Counted from the stretch's first letter, positions 39,401-49,874 are shown. The stretch: DNA of 64,000 nt from Paracoccus yeei ATCC BAA-599 (GCF_000622145.1 NZ_JHWH01000018.1:1-64000), one strand, 5' to 3'. Notes: a model not told the origin generated them from the letters alone. Numbers and translations: made by a program.

Positions 39401-39834
39401 TCGTCAAGCTCGGTAAAGCCGTGCGGCACGCCCGCCTCGATCGGAAAGCGGCGCAGGACGCCCGCGCAGAAGCTGTGGATGGTCTGGACCTTCAGCCCGC
39501 CCGGCGTCTCGATGGCGCGGGCGAACAGGCGGCGCGCGGCCCGCAGGTCGGGCGCGGTCCCCTCGCCCAGCCGGGCGAGTTCGGCGCGCAGGCCGGGTTC
39601 GGGCAGCATGGCCCATTGCCCCAGCCGCGCCAGCAGGCGGTTCTGCATCTCGGTCGCCGCCGCCTTGGTATAGGTCAGGCACAGGATGCGTTCGGGCGCG
39701 GTCCCGGCCAGCAGCAGACGCGCCACCCGGTCGGTCAGCACCCGCGTCTTGCCCGAGCCCGCATTGGCCGTCAGCCAGGTCGAGCGCAGCGGATCGGCCG
39801 CCCGCACCTGGGCCAGCGTCGCCTCATCCATCAT
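36454..39834 (-). CDS. addA: AddA, helicase-nuclease subunit of the AddAB recombination complex
   Basis: UvrD-like helicase with a C-terminal RecB-family nuclease; AddAB processes double-strand breaks for RecA, replacing RecBCD. The 1126-residue protein has Walker [12 protein letters not shown] (residues 22-32), [14 protein letters not shown], Walker [13 protein letters not shown] (around 390), the helicase motif [15 protein letters not shown] and the nuclease core [11 protein letters not shown] near residue 1070. The start MMDEATLAQ at 39834 overlaps the addB stop by 11 nt. Confidence 0.95.
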   Translation of the reverse strand: MMDEATLAQVRAADPLRSTWLTANAGSGKTRVLTDRVARLLLAGTAPERILCLTYTKAAATEMQNRLLARLGQWAMLPEPGLRAELARLGEGTAPDLRAARRLFARAIETPGGLKVQTIHSFCAGVLRRFPIEAGVPHGFTELDDRSAALLRAEIIEEMARDGHPALQDLLALHSGENLDAFLAGLRGFDAPADRDALWRSCGLQPGADMAGLLAECFGDGALVVAALIPHLQKSGANDQKAAARLAQGGWTRPGAAELSILESVLLYGATAKEPFAPKYDGFPTKGLRTGPCAHLMDDLAILMERVALARPRRIALAHAQKCLALHGFGHAFMAQYRAQKAVQGWLDFDDLIERTARLLSDDSMAQWVLFRLDGGIDHILVDEAQDTSPAQWQVIERLTDEFTSGQGARDVARSLFVVGDPKQSIYSFQGADIAVFEARRAGFAAAFDAVQNPMQVLELRHSFRSSTAILSLVDQVFAGDAAQGLGDPPRHLAFRGDMPGRVDLWPAVPRPDRPEPGDWTSPVDQPAENSETTQLARAVAEAIRAMLGQPIFDAKSGAVRRVRAGDVLILVQRRSDLFAEIIAALKSANLPVAGADRLKLAGEMAVKDISAVLSVLATPEDDLSLAAALRSPLFGLTEEALYRLAAGRKRGEYLWRRLRESAHRHAVEVLSDLMGQTGFMRPYDLIQRLLIRHGGREALLARLGPEAQDGIDELLSQALRYESSETPSLTGFLVWLSGDDVEVRRQPGSAGEGEGLIRVMTVHGSKGLESPIVIMPDTASRRPPREAPVLSAPDGLALWRGRKGERPEAVEAWAAEQTRRQLEERKRLLYVGLTRAESWLIVAAAGEADAESWHGMVAAGFGRCGLEETRMPAPWGGEIRRLSFGDWPAEAPDTWRAERPPVAMPLWLAAPPPPMPAKRRPIAATALGGAKVLAGGPGDAEAAMLQGTRLHLLLEHLPGRDPADWAAIARDVLADAEGGLPGPPELAALLDEARAVIAAPDLAQVFALPEGAEVFQELALAAPLPGIGMLHGKIDRLVITENRVLAVDYKSNRDVPATPEAVPLGILRQMAAYRAALAQLWPGLRVETAVLWTATRSLMALPDAVLDRAMAGAVAAGLDPVPLGA

Positions 39835-42766
39835 GGCCGAACCTTTCAGAGACCGCCGCCTGGGTCGCGTCCCATTCGCCGTGGCGCGACAGGTGGTCGT
39901 AATCGCTGGCGTGGTCGGTGCGCTCCATCGCCAGGCGGGCGACAAAGCCGCGCTCGCCGCGCAGGTAAAGCCCGATCAGCGCGACGAAGCCCTGCCAGGT
40001 TTCCAGCGCGAACCCGGGCCCGAATTCGCGCGGTTCGGTTTTGCCCTCGCCCCCCAGCTGGATATAGCTGATCCCCGCGACCGGGACGGGGCCAAGCTTG
40101 CCAAAACCGCCCATCTCGACCATCGCGGCCTCAAGCGGCAGCTGCTTGTCGAAATGCGCGATCTGCTTGTCGCTGGGCGGCTTGCCGGACTTGTAGTCAT
40201 AGACATGCACCCGCCCGTCCGTCAGCAGGTCCAGCCGGTCGGGACGCGCGGTCAGGCGGAATGCGGCGCCGGGCACCGCCAGCGCGCCGGGGTCCTCGAT
40301 CACCACGGGGCGGCCCTGGGTCAGGCGCAGCGCCTCGTCCGCCATCAGCCGGTCGGCGACGCCGGCAATGCGGGCGCGCCAGAACAGCCGGGCCGAGGGC
40401 CAGGGCACATCGCGCTCCAGCACCGCATCGGTGATCGACAGCAGCCGCGCCGTCATCACCTCGGGCGTCTCGGGCAGGTCGGGCAGGCCGCGCAGGAACC
40501 GGTCCATGATGTCGTGAAGCACATTGCCGCGCTCGGCCGCGCTGGGTTCGGGGCGCAGCGGGTCCAGCGCCCTGAGGCCCAGGACGCGGCGCGCATAGAC
40601 CGCATAGGGATCGCGGATCAGGGTGCGGACCTCGGTCACGGACATCTCGGACAGCGCGGGCGCGGGCGGGATGGGCGCGGGCCGCGCGGCCGGGGCCACG
40701 CGGTCACGGGGCCGGGCCTGCGCCTCGGCCAGGTCCAGCCAGGCCTGCCCGCGCGACCGCATGTCGGCCAGCGCCCGCGGCCCGTCCTGCCCGGGCAAGC
40801 CGCCCAGCAGGTTCACCAGCCGGTTCAGCCAGCGCGAGGGGATCGTCTCGGCCTCGGCATCGCGGCGGGCGCGGGTCAGGATGACCTGCGCCGCCCCCAC
40901 GGCCTGCTGGAAGTCATGCGCGGCCAGGCCCACCCGGCGTTCGGGCAGGGTCAGGCCGGCGGCCAGCCGCATCGGGCGCGACAGCCAGGGATCGGGCGGC
41001 AGGGCCTGCGGCCAGCCGCCTTCGTTCAGGCCCGACAGGATGACCAGGCCCGCGACCTCGCCCACCGCCTCGGTCCGGGCCTCGCGCGGGCCGCGAAAGC
41101 GGACCAGGGGATGGGCGGCCACATCCTGACGCACCGCCTGGCCCTGCAACTGTTCGTGCAGCAGGTCGCGAAATTCCGAGGGGCGCAGGTCGTGGCCCAG
41201 ATGGGCGTGGGCCATCAGTTGGTCCAGCACCGCGCGCGCCAGCCCGCCCGAGGCCTTGGCCCAGAGTTCCGAGGCCTCGGCGCTGCCGCCCGGCCCGGCC
41301 GCCAGATCCTCGGCCAGGGCGCGCAGGTCGCGCAGGCGGTTGGCCAGCGGACGCGGCGCGCGGTCGCCGGCCAGCGGCACGATCCGGTCCAGCAGCCCGG
41401 CCAGCCACAACGCCCAGGGCTTGCTTTTGTCGTCGCCCTTGTCGGCCCAGGCGCGCAGCGCGGCGCCGTCCGGAAAGGCGGGACCATGCTTGCGCAGATG
41501 CAGTTCCAGGTCGCGGGTGTGGCGGTTGTGTTCGCGCCGGAAGTCCGGGCCCAGCCCGGTCGCCGTCACCGGATGCTTCAGCAGCACCAGAAGCGCGTCG
41601 ACCATCAGCTCGGCCCCGTAAAGATCCGCGACATGGCGCAGGAACAGGCCCGGCGCGGTCAGCGGCAGGGGCTGGCCCGCGGAATCGTCGGGGATGATGC
41701 CCCAGCGGTCCAGCGCCGATTGCACGCGCCGCGTCAGCATCCGGTCGGCGGCGATCAGGGTGACGGGCTGCCCGGCCTCGACCGCCTGGCGGATGACCAG
41801 GGCGACGGCGGCGGCCTCAAGGCCCGGCTGCTCGGCCTCGATCAGGGTCAGGTGTCGGGTGGCGGGCGGCAGGAGGCCCAGGCGCGGGCCTTCCTCGATC
41901 CACTGGTCGGTCACGGGCGCGGGCCGCAGCGCCAGCGAGATCAGGCGGTTGCGCGCCGGATCGGGCGCGGCCCCGGCCACCCAGTCCGGCGGCGGGCCGA
42001 ACTCGGCCACGAAGGGGGCATAGCGGGCCTGCGGGTGATCCTCGGACCGGGCGTCGAGCCCCTCCCAGACCGACGCCGGCAGGTCCGGGTCGAAGCCCGG
42101 CAGCACCACGGCGCCCAGGGGCAGGCGGGCCACCGCGCGCATGAAATCCCGCGTCGCCCCGTGCGAGCCGGTCGAGCCCGCGACCACCACCGGACCGTCG
42201 GGCAGGTCCTCGCCCCGCGCCCAGGCGGCGGCCAGGTGCTCGGCCGCCACGCGCTGGCGGCTTTCGCGGTCCTGCGGCGGGTCCGACAGGTAATAGCCCG
42301 CAGCGATGCGCAGAAAGGCCAGCGCCCGGCCCCAATGCTGGGCGTGATCGCTGGCGTCGATGCGGTCCAGCGCCTCGGCCCCCAGCCCTTCCAGCTGCAT
42401 CTCGGCCATCAGCCCGGCCAGGGACGCCGCCAGTTCCGGCACCGACTGGCCCTGCGCGAGGTCCGGCTGGGCACGCAGCGCGGCGTCGATCAGCCGGCCC
42501 AGTTCCAGCCGCCGGGCCAGCGGCGCAGTCGCCGAGCCCCCGCCCAGGTCGGCGATCAGCCGCAGCCGGGGCAGGATGATCGGGCCGCGCCAGATCAGCG
42601 CGTCGCGCAGCGCCATCAGCGACTGGCCCGAGTTCGCATAGACCGTCACCCGCGCCATGTCCTGGGCCGGGCGCCCCCGCATCCGCGCGATCAGCCCGTC
42701 TGCGAAGGCGCCGGGAAAATCGGCCCCGCAGGGCAGGGCAAAGACGCCGTTCTGCCAGTCAGCCAC
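39824..42766 (-). CDS. addB: AddB, inactivated-helicase/nuclease subunit of AddAB
   Basis: Second subunit of the AddAB break-processing enzyme, 980 residues as expected for the alphaproteobacterial form. The N-terminal helicase-like half lacks a clear Walker A motif, as is usual in this lineage. The C-terminal half has SVTEVRTLIRDPYAVYARRVL and the nuclease site DRLDLLTDGRVHVYDYKSGKPPS. It overlaps murU by 8 nt upstream and addA by 11 nt downstream. Confidence 0.93.
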   Translation of the reverse strand: MADWQNGVFALPCGADFPGAFADGLIARMRGRPAQDMARVTVYANSGQSLMALRDALIWRGPIILPRLRLIADLGGGSATAPLARRLELGRLIDAALRAQPDLAQGQSVPELAASLAGLMAEMQLEGLGAEALDRIDASDHAQHWGRALAFLRIAAGYYLSDPPQDRESRQRVAAEHLAAAWARGEDLPDGPVVVAGSTGSHGATRDFMRAVARLPLGAVVLPGFDPDLPASVWEGLDARSEDHPQARYAPFVAEFGPPPDWVAGAAPDPARNRLISLALRPAPVTDQWIEEGPRLGLLPPATRHLTLIEAEQPGLEAAAVALVIRQAVEAGQPVTLIAADRMLTRRVQSALDRWGIIPDDSAGQPLPLTAPGLFLRHVADLYGAELMVDALLVLLKHPVTATGLGPDFRREHNRHTRDLELHLRKHGPAFPDGAALRAWADKGDDKSKPWALWLAGLLDRIVPLAGDRAPRPLANRLRDLRALAEDLAAGPGGSAEASELWAKASGGLARAVLDQLMAHAHLGHDLRPSEFRDLLHEQLQGQAVRQDVAAHPLVRFRGPREARTEAVGEVAGLVILSGLNEGGWPQALPPDPWLSRPMRLAAGLTLPERRVGLAAHDFQQAVGAAQVILTRARRDAEAETIPSRWLNRLVNLLGGLPGQDGPRALADMRSRGQAWLDLAEAQARPRDRVAPAARPAPIPPAPALSEMSVTEVRTLIRDPYAVYARRVLGLRALDPLRPEPSAAERGNVLHDIMDRFLRGLPDLPETPEVMTARLLSITDAVLERDVPWPSARLFWRARIAGVADRLMADEALRLTQGRPVVIEDPGALAVPGAAFRLTARPDRLDLLTDGRVHVYDYKSGKPPSDKQIAHFDKQLPLEAAMVEMGGFGKLGPVPVAGISYIQLGGEGKTEPREFGPGFALETWQGFVALIGLYLRGERGFVARLAMERTDHASDYDHLSRHGEWDATQAAVSERFGHDG

Positions 42767-43427
42767 GCAAGAGCCCCTCGGCCAGCGGGATGCAGTCGGG
42801 CCGGCCCACGTCGCACCAGGCGCCCTGGTGCACCAGCCCGTGCGCGCGGCCCTCCGCGATCAGCAGATCCCACAGCCGGTTCAGCGAGAACACCTCATCG
42901 GGGATCTCGGCCAGCCGGTCGGGGCGGACGATCTGCGCGCCGCCATAGACCAGATCGCCGCCGCGGATCAGCCGGTCGCCGGGGCCAAGGCCAAAGTCGC
43001 CGCCGCCCTGACGGCCATGGGTGCGGGCGATGGGCACCAGCATCAGCAGCGCGTCCATGTCGTCGCGCCAGGCGTCCAGCAGCGCCGCGACGGGGTTCGG
43101 CCCGGTCCAGACGACGTCCGGGTTCATCGTGATCACAGGACCCGGTCCCAGCAGCGGCAGCGCCTTGCGCAGCCCGCCGCCGGTTTCCAGCAGCCGCTCG
43201 GTTTCGTCGGAAATCATCGCCCGCGCACCGATGTGATCGCGGATCTGGCCGCCAAGATGGTGGATGTTGACGACGGCGCGGCCGGTGCCCGCCTGCTCGC
43301 CAAGGTCCAGCGCGCGGTCCAGCAGGGTGCGGCCGGCGACGGGGATCAGCGGCTTCGGCGTCACGTCGGTCAGCGGCGCCATGCGCGTGCCCTTGCCGGC
43401 GGCAAAGATCATCAGCGGCAGGCTCAT
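42759..43427 (-). CDS. murU: MurU-like nucleotidyltransferase
   Basis: A 222-residue sugar-1-phosphate nucleotidyltransferase: signature [13 protein letters not shown] at residues 8-20 with [13 protein letters not shown], catalytic/metal region TMNPDVVW. In Pseudomonas MurU makes UDP-MurNAc from MurNAc 1-phosphate supplied by AmgK, bypassing de novo synthesis and giving fosfomycin tolerance. Here it is translationally coupled (ATGA overlap) to the gene carrying the AmgK-like domain, which strongly supports this role; a different hexose substrate remains possible. Confidence 0.82.
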   Translation of the reverse strand: MSLPLMIFAAGKGTRMAPLTDVTPKPLIPVAGRTLLDRALDLGEQAGTGRAVVNIHHLGGQIRDHIGARAMISDETERLLETGGGLRKALPLLGPGPVITMNPDVVWTGPNPVAALLDAWRDDMDALLMLVPIARTHGRQGGGDFGLGPGDRLIRGGDLVYGGAQIVRPDRLAEIPDEVFSLNRLWDLLIAEGRAHGLVHQGAWCDVGRPDCIPLAEGLLRG

Positions 43428-44839
43428 CCCGCGATCCTTTCCAGCACCCGGGCCGAGGGCGCCGGGATGCCCTGCATCGCCCGGGCCAGGGGCGCCAGCG
43501 CCGGATGGGCCAGGTCGCGCTGCAGCGCGTCCCAGACGCGCGGCATGAAGGCCAGGTAGCGGGTCTTGCCGTCGCGCTGCGCCAGACGGGTAAAGATGCC
43601 CAGGATGCGCAGGTTGCGCTGCGCCCCGAGCAGCGCATAGGCGGCGCGGAACCGGCCCTCGTCCTGCCCGGACGCGGCGATATAGCGGGCGATCTGCGCC
43701 TGTTCCAGCGCCGGGTCCACGTCGCGCCGCGCGTCCTGAAGCGCCGAGACCAGGTCATAGGCCGGATGCACCGCCACAGCGTCCTGGAAATCCAGCACGC
43801 CCAGGGGCGCCGCGCCCAGCCAGACCAGGTTCTCGGCATGGAAATCGCGCAGGCCCAGAACGGGGGGCACATCCTGGCACAGGTCGGCGTGCAGCGCCTC
43901 GACCAGCGGCGCGATGTCCTGGCCAAGGCCGGGCGCGCCGGCGGCGGCGGGGTAGTATTCGGCAAACAGCCCCACCTGCCGGGCCAGTTCCGGCCCGTCC
44001 AGGCGCGGAACGTGGTCGGGCGGGGCATGGCCGTGCAGCGCGACCAGCAAGTCGGTCATCCGGTCATAGACCTCGGGCGCCAGTTCGGGCTGCGCCGCCA
44101 GCACGCGAGCCACCAGGTCGTCGCCCAGATCCTCAAGCAGCAGCAGCCCTTCGTGCTGGTCGGCGGCCAGGATCTCGGGCGCGTGAAAGCCGCGGTTGCG
44201 CAGCCATTGCGTCATCGCGACATAGGCGTCGGTCGTCCCCGGCGCCGCATCCATCAGCACGGCGCTGCGGTCTGCGTCCAGCAGCCGGAAATAGCGCCGG
44301 GACGAGGCGTCGCCGGCCAGCGGCAGCAGCCGCGCATGGGCCCAGCCGGCGCGGTGGACCAGCCGGGCGATGCACGGCAGGCGCGCGACGAACCCCCAGC
44401 GCGATTCCGAGCCGGCCAGCGTGATGCACCGCAGGTCGGGGAACTCGGCATGGGGTTCCAGTCCGATGGTCAGCGGCTCGGGCAGGGCGCGGCCGTGATC
44501 GGGCCATTCGACCAGCACGATCGCCTCGCGCATGGCCTCGTCCAGGCCAAGTTCGGCCAGTTCGTCGGGATGGGTCAGGCGGTAAAGATCGGCGTGCCAG
44601 ATCTCGGTCCCCATCGGGTCGGCATAGGTCTGGACCAGGGTGAATGTCGGGCTTGGCACATCCTCGGCCATCTCGCCCTGACGTGCCTGGATGAAGGCGC
44701 GGGCGAAATGCGTCTTGCCGGCGCCGACCGGCCCTTCCAGCGCCAGCACGTCGCCGGGTTTCAGGACCGCCGACATGACGCGGGCCAGGCAGGCGGTCAG
44801 GTCGGCATCGGCAGGATCAAGCGTCGCAAGCAGGCTCAT
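43424..44839 (-). CDS. Fusion of TsaE (tRNA t6A ATPase) with AmgK-like sugar kinase
   Basis: A single 471-residue frame with two domains. Residues 1-150 are TsaE: Walker [11 protein letters not shown] (36-45), [11 protein letters not shown] and the IWHADLYRL...GLDEAM pattern; TsaE drives t6A tRNA modification with TsaB and TsaD. Residues about 165-471 are an aminoglycoside-phosphotransferase fold: [11 protein letters not shown], the catalytic loop [13 protein letters not shown] and the metal-binding VLDFQDAV, as in AmgK, an anomeric kinase of MurNAc and GlcNAc. No stop or frameshift separates them. It overlaps murU by ATGA and follows dapB by 24 nt. The same pairing is known as a fused or adjacent gene in related bacteria. 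Confidence 0.88.
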   Translation of the reverse strand: MSLLATLDPADADLTACLARVMSAVLKPGDVLALEGPVGAGKTHFARAFIQARQGEMAEDVPSPTFTLVQTYADPMGTEIWHADLYRLTHPDELAELGLDEAMREAIVLVEWPDHGRALPEPLTIGLEPHAEFPDLRCITLAGSESRWGFVARLPCIARLVHRAGWAHARLLPLAGDASSRRYFRLLDADRSAVLMDAAPGTTDAYVAMTQWLRNRGFHAPEILAADQHEGLLLLEDLGDDLVARVLAAQPELAPEVYDRMTDLLVALHGHAPPDHVPRLDGPELARQVGLFAEYYPAAAGAPGLGQDIAPLVEALHADLCQDVPPVLGLRDFHAENLVWLGAAPLGVLDFQDAVAVHPAYDLVSALQDARRDVDPALEQAQIARYIAASGQDEGRFRAAYALLGAQRNLRILGIFTRLAQRDGKTRYLAFMPRVWDALQRDLAHPALAPLARAMQGIPAPSARVLERIAG

Positions 44840-44863
44840 GGCGTCAATCTAAGCGCGCGGGCC

Positions 44864-45670
44864 CTACAGTCCAAGCACATCCGCCATGTCATATTCGCCC
44901 GGCCCCTTGTCCTGCCCCCAAAGCGCGGCCCTGAGCGCGCCGCGGGCAAAGATCGCGCGGTCGGTCGCCAGGTGGCGCAGCACCACGCGTTCGCCCGCGG
45001 TCGCAAAGATCACGTCGTGTTCGCCCACGATATCGCCGCCCCGGATCGCCGAGAACCCGATGCTGCCCGGCTGGCGCGCGCCGGTGATGCCTTCGCGGGC
45101 CGGGGTGCGCAGGTCGTCCAGGCTGTGGCCACGGCCTTCGGCGGCGGCCTCCCCCAGCATCAGCGCGGTGCCCGAGGGGGCGTCCACCTTGCGGTTGTGA
45201 TGCGCCTCGACCACCTCGATGTCCCAATCCTCGCCCAGGGCGGCGGCGACGCGGCGCGTCAGACCGACCAGCAGGTTGACCCCCAGGCTCATGTTGCCGG
45301 CGCGGATGATCGGGGCGTGGCGGGCGGCGGCCTTGAGCTTGCCCAGGTCGGCGGGCTCGAACCCCGTGGTGCCGATGACATGCACGGCGCGGGCCTGCGC
45401 GGTCAGTTCCGCGAAAGCCACCGAAGCCGCCGGAGAGGTGAAGTCGATCACCGCCTGCGCCCGGGCAATCGCCTCGACCGCGTCGTCGGTCACGGTGATC
45501 CCCAGCGCAGGCCCGCCCATCGCCTGCCCGAGGTCGCGGCCGACCCAGGGGTTGCCGGGCCGCTCGATGGCGCCGACCAGGCGGGCCTGGTCCGAGCCCA
45601 GCACCGTGCGCACCAGCATCTGGCCCATGCGCCCCGAGGCCCCCGTGATGACGATTCCCGGTTTGTCCAT
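44864..45670 (-). CDS. dapB: 4-hydroxy-tetrahydrodipicolinate reductase
   Basis: Second dedicated step toward diaminopimelate and lysine. The 268-residue product has the NAD(P)-binding [34 protein letters not shown], the substrate site [21 protein letters not shown] and [18 protein letters not shown]. The start MDKPG at 45670 has GGGGGA six bases before it; an ATG two codons upstream is less well placed. It leads the minus-strand run to trxA and diverges from rbfA. Confidence 0.95.
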   Translation of the reverse strand: MDKPGIVITGASGRMGQMLVRTVLGSDQARLVGAIERPGNPWVGRDLGQAMGGPALGITVTDDAVEAIARAQAVIDFTSPAASVAFAELTAQARAVHVIGTTGFEPADLGKLKAAARHAPIIRAGNMSLGVNLLVGLTRRVAAALGEDWDIEVVEAHHNRKVDAPSGTALMLGEAAAEGRGHSLDDLRTPAREGITGARQPGSIGFSAIRGGDIVGEHDVIFATAGERVVLRHLATDRAIFARGALRAALWGQDKGPGEYDMADVLGL

Positions 45671-45739
45671 GCTCATTCCCCCGTTTGGCCCCGTTCTATC
45701 CCGTTGCGGCGCGGGCCGCGACCCCCTACATCTGCGGCC

Positions 45740-46159
45740 ATGGCACAGAACCGCTTTCATTCCGGCAATGGACCCTCGCAGCGCCAGTTGCGCGTGGGGG
45801 AACTGATCCGCCGCACGCTTTCGGACGTCCTGCTGCGCGGCGACGTGCACGACCCCGACCTGAACCGCCACTCGATCACGGTGGGCGAGGTGAAGACCTC
45901 GCCCGATCTCAAGGTCGCGACGGCCTATGTGCTGCCGCTGGGCGGTCAGGGGGCCGAGGATGCGCTGGCCGCGCTGCGCCGCAACGCGCCCGAATTGCGC
46001 CACCTGGTCGCCAAGGCGATGACGCTGAAATACGCGCCGCAGCTGCGCTTCGTGCTGGACGAGACCTTCGACCGCATGGACGACACCCGCCGGCTGTTCG
46101 CCGACGAACGCGTGCGCCGCGACCTGGACGCCCCGGACGACGGCACCGATGAGGATTGA
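45740..46159 (+). CDS. rbfA: Ribosome-binding factor A
   Basis: Small KH-fold protein needed for late 16S rRNA maturation and cold adaptation. The 139-residue product has [35 protein letters not shown] [19 protein letters not shown] and [18 protein letters not shown]. The acidic C-terminal tail is usual. It overlaps the next gene by 11 nt; the rbfA-truB link is widely conserved. Confidence 0.95.
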   Translation: MAQNRFHSGNGPSQRQLRVGELIRRTLSDVLLRGDVHDPDLNRHSITVGEVKTSPDLKVATAYVLPLGGQGAEDALAALRRNAPELRHLVAKAMTLKYAPQLRFVLDETFDRMDDTRRLFADERVRRDLDAPDDGTDED

Positions 46160-46904
46160 TCTGAAGCGCCGGCTGGGTCTGGCCATCGGCGCGCTGATCG
46201 CGATGACCCTGCCCGCCGTGGCCGGGATCTGCGAAAAGCGCCAGTTCGACGGGCAGGGCTATGTCGTCTGCACGCTGGAGGCCGCGCAGGAGCCGGGTCT
46301 GGCGCTGTGGCTGAACGGGCCGGACGGGCAGGTGCTGGGCGATTTCACCGCCGTGCGCCGCACGCTTGCCCCGGACGAGACGCTGGCCTTCGCGATGAAC
46401 GCGGGCATGTATCACGCGGATTATTCCCCGGTGGGACTTTACGTCAGCGAGGGCGAGCAGAGCCATGACCTTGTCACCGCGGGCGGGGCTGGCAATTTCG
46501 GGATGCTGCCGAACGGCGTCTTTTGCGCCGGCGGCGCGCGCGCCTTTCAGGTGATCGAAAGCCGCGCCTTTGCCAAGGCCCGGCCGCAATGCCGCATCGC
46601 CACCCAGTCCGGGCCGATGCTGGTCATCGACGGCGCGCTGCACCCGTGCTTCCTGGTGGATTCGGACAGCCGCTATGTCCGCAACGGGGTCGGCGTCTCG
46701 CCCGACGGGCAGACCGCCTGGTTCGCGATATCCGACCGGGCGGTGACGTTCCACGAATTCGGCCGGCTGTTCCGGGACGGGCTGGGCGCGCGAGATGCGC
46801 TGTATTTCGACGGCTCGATTTCCCGGCTGTATGCGCCCGCGCTGAACCGCGCCGATTTCGGGCGCCGGCTGGGGCCGATCATCGGCTATGTGGAACGGAA
46901 CTAG
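46149..46904 (+). CDS. Phosphodiester glycosidase (NAGPA/DUF2233) family secreted protein
   Basis: A 251-residue protein with a signal peptide ([18 protein letters not shown]) and the NAGPA-type domain: [35 protein letters not shown] and [15 protein letters not shown]. The human relative removes GlcNAc from mannose-6-phosphate diesters; bacterial members are probably periplasmic phosphodiester glycosidases acting on envelope glycans, without assigned substrates. Placed between rbfA and truB with no gaps, so it is cotranscribed with translation genes by chance or history. Confidence 0.8.
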   Translation: MRIDLKRRLGLAIGALIAMTLPAVAGICEKRQFDGQGYVVCTLEAAQEPGLALWLNGPDGQVLGDFTAVRRTLAPDETLAFAMNAGMYHADYSPVGLYVSEGEQSHDLVTAGGAGNFGMLPNGVFCAGGARAFQVIESRAFAKARPQCRIATQSGPMLVIDGALHPCFLVDSDSRYVRNGVGVSPDGQTAWFAISDRAVTFHEFGRLFRDGLGARDALYFDGSISRLYAPALNRADFGRRLGPIIGYVERN

Positions 46905-47801
46905 ATGGCACGCAAAAAAGGACGCGAGATCCACGGCTGGCTGATCGTGGACAAGCCTGCCGGCGTCGGCTCGACCGATGTGGTGGGCAAGGTCCGCTGG
47001 GCGCTGGACGCCAGGAAGGCCGGCCACGCCGGCACGCTCGACCCCGACGCGACCGGGGTGCTGGCCGTGGCCTTGGGCGAGGCCACCAAGACCGTGCCGC
47101 TGCTGACCGAGGCGCTGAAGGCCTATGACTTCACGGTGACCTGGGGGGCCGAGACGACGACCGACGACGCCTCGGGTGCGGTGCTGCGCAGCACGGACGC
47201 CCGCCCCGACGCCGACGCGATCCGCGCCGCCCTGCCCCGCTTTACCGGCGAGATCATGCAGGTCCCCCCCGCCGTGTCCGCCGTCAAGGTCGACGGCGCC
47301 CGCGCCTATGACCTGGCGCGCGAGGGCGAGGTGGTGGAACTGGCTGCCCGTCCGCTGTGGGTGGAATCGCTGGACTTGCTTGGCACGACGCCCCACACGG
47401 CCGATCTGCGCATGGTCTGCGGCAAGGGCGGCTATGTCCGCAGCATCGCCCGCGACCTTGGCCGCGCACTTGGCTGCCTGGGCCATGTCGCGCAGTTGCG
47501 CCGCATCTGGTCGGGCCCGTTCGAGGCCGACCAGGGCATCGCCCTTGACCAGATCGACCGCGCCAACCAGGCCGAGATCGAGGCCGCGCTGCTGCCGCTG
47601 GAAGCGGCGCTGGCCGACCTGCCGCAGATGCAGGCCACCGAGCAGGGCGCGACCCGCATCCTGAACGGCAACCCGGGCCAGGTGCTGGGCCATGCCGATT
47701 ACGGCACCGAGGTCTGGGTCAGCCGCCAGGGCCGGCCTCTGTGCATCGGCCGCTATCTGGGCGGCGAGGTGCAGCCCGTCCGCGTCTTCAACCTGGGCTG
47801 A
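46905..47801 (+). CDS. truB: tRNA pseudouridine(55) synthase
   Basis: Makes pseudouridine 55 in the T loop of tRNAs. The 298-residue protein has the catalytic Asp in [30 protein letters not shown] and the [13 protein letters not shown] segment. Its ATG follows the preceding stop TAG directly. The 3' end overlaps the convergent GFA gene by 14 nt. Confidence 0.96.
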   Translation: MARKKGREIHGWLIVDKPAGVGSTDVVGKVRWALDARKAGHAGTLDPDATGVLAVALGEATKTVPLLTEALKAYDFTVTWGAETTTDDASGAVLRSTDARPDADAIRAALPRFTGEIMQVPPAVSAVKVDGARAYDLAREGEVVELAARPLWVESLDLLGTTPHTADLRMVCGKGGYVRSIARDLGRALGCLGHVAQLRRIWSGPFEADQGIALDQIDRANQAEIEAALLPLEAALADLPQMQATEQGATRILNGNPGQVLGHADYGTEVWVSRQGRPLCIGRYLGGEVQPVRVFNLG

Positions 47802-48219
47802 CCGGCTCGTAGCGCAGGATGCCCACCACGCCGTCGCTGCCGCCGTCGGCGCTATGGTGGATGCCGTCCGTCACCGGCACCTCGGCGAAGTCGAACGGGC
47901 TGACGCCGGCCAGGCAGGCGGCGTTCACCCCGTATTCCCGCGGGTTCGAGCGGCGGCGGTGGTGGGTATAGATGCCGCAGGTCTTGCAGAAGTGGTGCTG
48001 CGCGGTGCCGGTGTTGAACTGGTAAAGCGTCAGGTTCTCCGCGCCCTGCGTGATCTCGAGATCATCGAGCAGCGCGGTCAGCGCCACCGCGCCCCGCATC
48101 CGGCAGAACGAGCAGTTGCAGCGCCGGGCCGCGTTCAGCCCCTCGGCCAGCCGCACGCGAAAGCGGACCGCGCCGCAATGGCAGGCGCCCTCGCGCCATG
48201 CGTTGTCCGGGTTGGTCAT
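47788..48219 (-). CDS. GFA-family zinc-binding protein
   Basis: A 143-residue protein of the glutathione-dependent formaldehyde-activating (GFA) fold. The zinc-ligating cysteines are in [20 protein letters not shown] and [14 protein letters not shown]. Most family members lack proven formaldehyde activity, so the substrate is open. The start at 48219 overlaps the stop of the upstream metallo-beta-lactamase gene by ATGA; the longer frame lies inside that gene. Confidence 0.8.
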   Translation of the reverse strand: MTNPDNAWREGACHCGAVRFRVRLAEGLNAARRCNCSFCRMRGAVALTALLDDLEITQGAENLTLYQFNTGTAQHHFCKTCGIYTHHRRRSNPREYGVNAACLAGVSPFDFAEVPVTDGIHHSADGGSDGVVGILRYEPVSPG

Positions 48220-49166
48220 TCGGCGAACTGATAGCTGGCGGGGACGAAGCGATACGATCCCTCGCCGTTCGGCGCGATGAAGCCCAGGGCGGGGAACGGC
48301 ATGTGATAGCCGATGAAGGGGATCCTTTCCTCGGCCAGCCGCGCCAGCACCTGTCTGCGGGTGGCGGCGCCCATCTCCTTGTCCACGTCGAAACGCACAT
48401 GCCAGTAGGGGCGCTGCACCGAATAGACGTAATGGTTGAAGCTGTCGCCGGTCAGCAGCAGACGCTGGCCGCCGCTTTCCAGCAGATAGGTGGTGTGGCC
48501 CGGAGTATGGCCATGCGCGGATTCGGCCCGGACGCCCGGCAGCACCTCGTCGCCATCGTCGATCTGGCGGGCCTTGCCGATCAGCGGCTTGACCTTGGCG
48601 GTATAGGCGTCGCTTGGGTTGGCGGCCCAATAGTCGTTCTCCTCGCGCGGGACGACCAGTTCGGCATTGGGAAACACCGGCGCATCGCCCTCGATCAGCC
48701 CGCCGACATGGTCGCCGTGCATGTGGGTCAGGACGACATGGGTCACGTCGCCGGGCTGGACCCCGGCCTCGGCCAGCGAGGCGAGCGTGTTCGCGGCCTG
48801 CATCCCGGCGTCGAACAAGACCACCGCATCGCCCGCGCGCAGCAGGGTCGGCGTATACGACCCGCCGGTGCGGTCGGCGGGGATGAAGTTCTGCGCGCTC
48901 AGCGCCTCGAACTCGGCAGGGTCGGCGTTCAGGCCGAAGGTCTTGATCGGGTCGGGACTGCTGCCCGTGCCGCCCAGAAGGGTGCTGACCTGGACATCCC
49001 CCAGCCGGATGGTGTGCGCACGGCCGGCGAAGGCGGGTTTTTCCGGGGCCGCGGGCGCGCTCTGGGGCGCGGTCTGGGCGGTGGCGGGCAGGGCCAGGGA
49101 CATGGACATTGACATGGGCAGGGCTCCTCCGATCAGCAGGGCGCCGCGGCGGGTGATGGTGGTCAT
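48216..49166 (-). CDS. Exported metallo-beta-lactamase-fold hydrolase
   Basis: A 316-residue MBL-fold protein with a Tat-like N-terminus (TTITRRGALLIGGALP) and signal cleavage near ATAQ. The metal site is THMHGDHVGG (HxHxDH), with later H in HGHTPGHTTYLL and D in LTGDSFNHY. Such proteins include quorum-quenching lactonases and arylsulfatase-type enzymes; the actual substrate is unknown. It is coupled to the GFA gene downstream (ATGA). The ATG at 49166 has AAGGGGGAAAG before it. Confidence 0.83.
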   Translation of the reverse strand: MTTITRRGALLIGGALPMSMSMSLALPATAQTAPQSAPAAPEKPAFAGRAHTIRLGDVQVSTLLGGTGSSPDPIKTFGLNADPAEFEALSAQNFIPADRTGGSYTPTLLRAGDAVVLFDAGMQAANTLASLAEAGVQPGDVTHVVLTHMHGDHVGGLIEGDAPVFPNAELVVPREENDYWAANPSDAYTAKVKPLIGKARQIDDGDEVLPGVRAESAHGHTPGHTTYLLESGGQRLLLTGDSFNHYVYSVQRPYWHVRFDVDKEMGAATRRQVLARLAEERIPFIGYHMPFPALGFIAPNGEGSYRFVPASYQFAE

Positions 49167-49226
49167 GGACTTTCCCCCTTGCATCAATGGCCGATCAACC
49201 GCCAAGGCGGCCCCCGGTTCCGGTGT

Positions 49227-49874
49227 CTAGAACGGCGCCGGCGCGGTAAAGCCCTGCATCACCCCGGTTTCGGGATGCTTGAAGCGCAGGCTTTCGGCGT
49301 GCAGCATCAGGCGCGGAAACGCGGCCGCCGCGCCGCTGGCATACAGCGGATCGCCCAGGATCGGATGGCCCAGTTCCGCCATGTGCACCCGCAACTGGTG
49401 GCTGCGCCCGGTCAGCGGCATCAGCCGCACCCGCGTTTCCGTGTCCGAGGCCTTGACCACGCGCCAGTCGGTCTGCGCCGGCCGCCCCTCGGCGTGATCG
49501 ACCTTTTGCCGCGGCCGGTTCGGCCAGTCGACGATCAGCGGCAGGTCCACCCGGCCCGTCGCCGGCTGCAGGCGCCCCCACAGCCGCGCCACATAGGTCT
49601 TTTTCGTGCGCCGCTCCTCGAACTGCTTCGACAGGTGGCGCTGCGCATGGGGCGTCAGGCCAAAGACCATCACGCCCGAGGTGTCGAGGTCCAGCCGGTG
49701 CACCAGCAGCACGGTCGGGAACGCGCCGCGCAGCCGCTCGATCAGGCAATCGGCCCGGTCTTCGCCCCGGCCCGGCACCGACAGCAGCCCGGCGGGCTTG
49801 TCGACCACCAGCACCTCGTGGTCGGCGTGGATCACCCGGGGCTGTTCGTCGGTGGGGCGATAGGCAAAGCTCAT
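49227..49874 (-). CDS. rluA: RluA-family pseudouridine synthase
   Basis: A 215-residue synthase with the catalytic Asp in LVHRLDLDTSGVMVFG, the LPLIVDWPNRPRQKVD segment and the TGRSHQLRVHMAELGHPILGD motif. In Escherichia coli RluA acts on 23S rRNA U746 and tRNA U32; with no S4 domain this is the closest type, though exact sites are inferred. It overlaps the upstream lysE-type gene by ATGA. Confidence 0.87.
   Translation of the reverse strand: MSFAYRPTDEQPRVIHADHEVLVVDKPAGLLSVPGRGEDRADCLIERLRGAFPTVLLVHRLDLDTSGVMVFGLTPHAQRHLSKQFEERRTKKTYVARLWGRLQPATGRVDLPLIVDWPNRPRQKVDHAEGRPAQTDWRVVKASDTETRVRLMPLTGRSHQLRVHMAELGHPILGDPLYASGAAAAFPRLMLHAESLRFKHPETGVMQGFTAPAPF

Noticed and set aside
36418..43132. 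Giant open frames (over 1100 codons) antisense to addA and addB
   Set aside because: Compositional artefacts; the opposite strand encodes AddA and AddB with Walker and nuclease motifs.
43505..46159. Single 884-codon frame containing rbfA at its end
   Set aside because: Only the last 139 codons are coding (RbfA from the ATG at 45740); the rest is antisense to dapB and tsaE-amgK.
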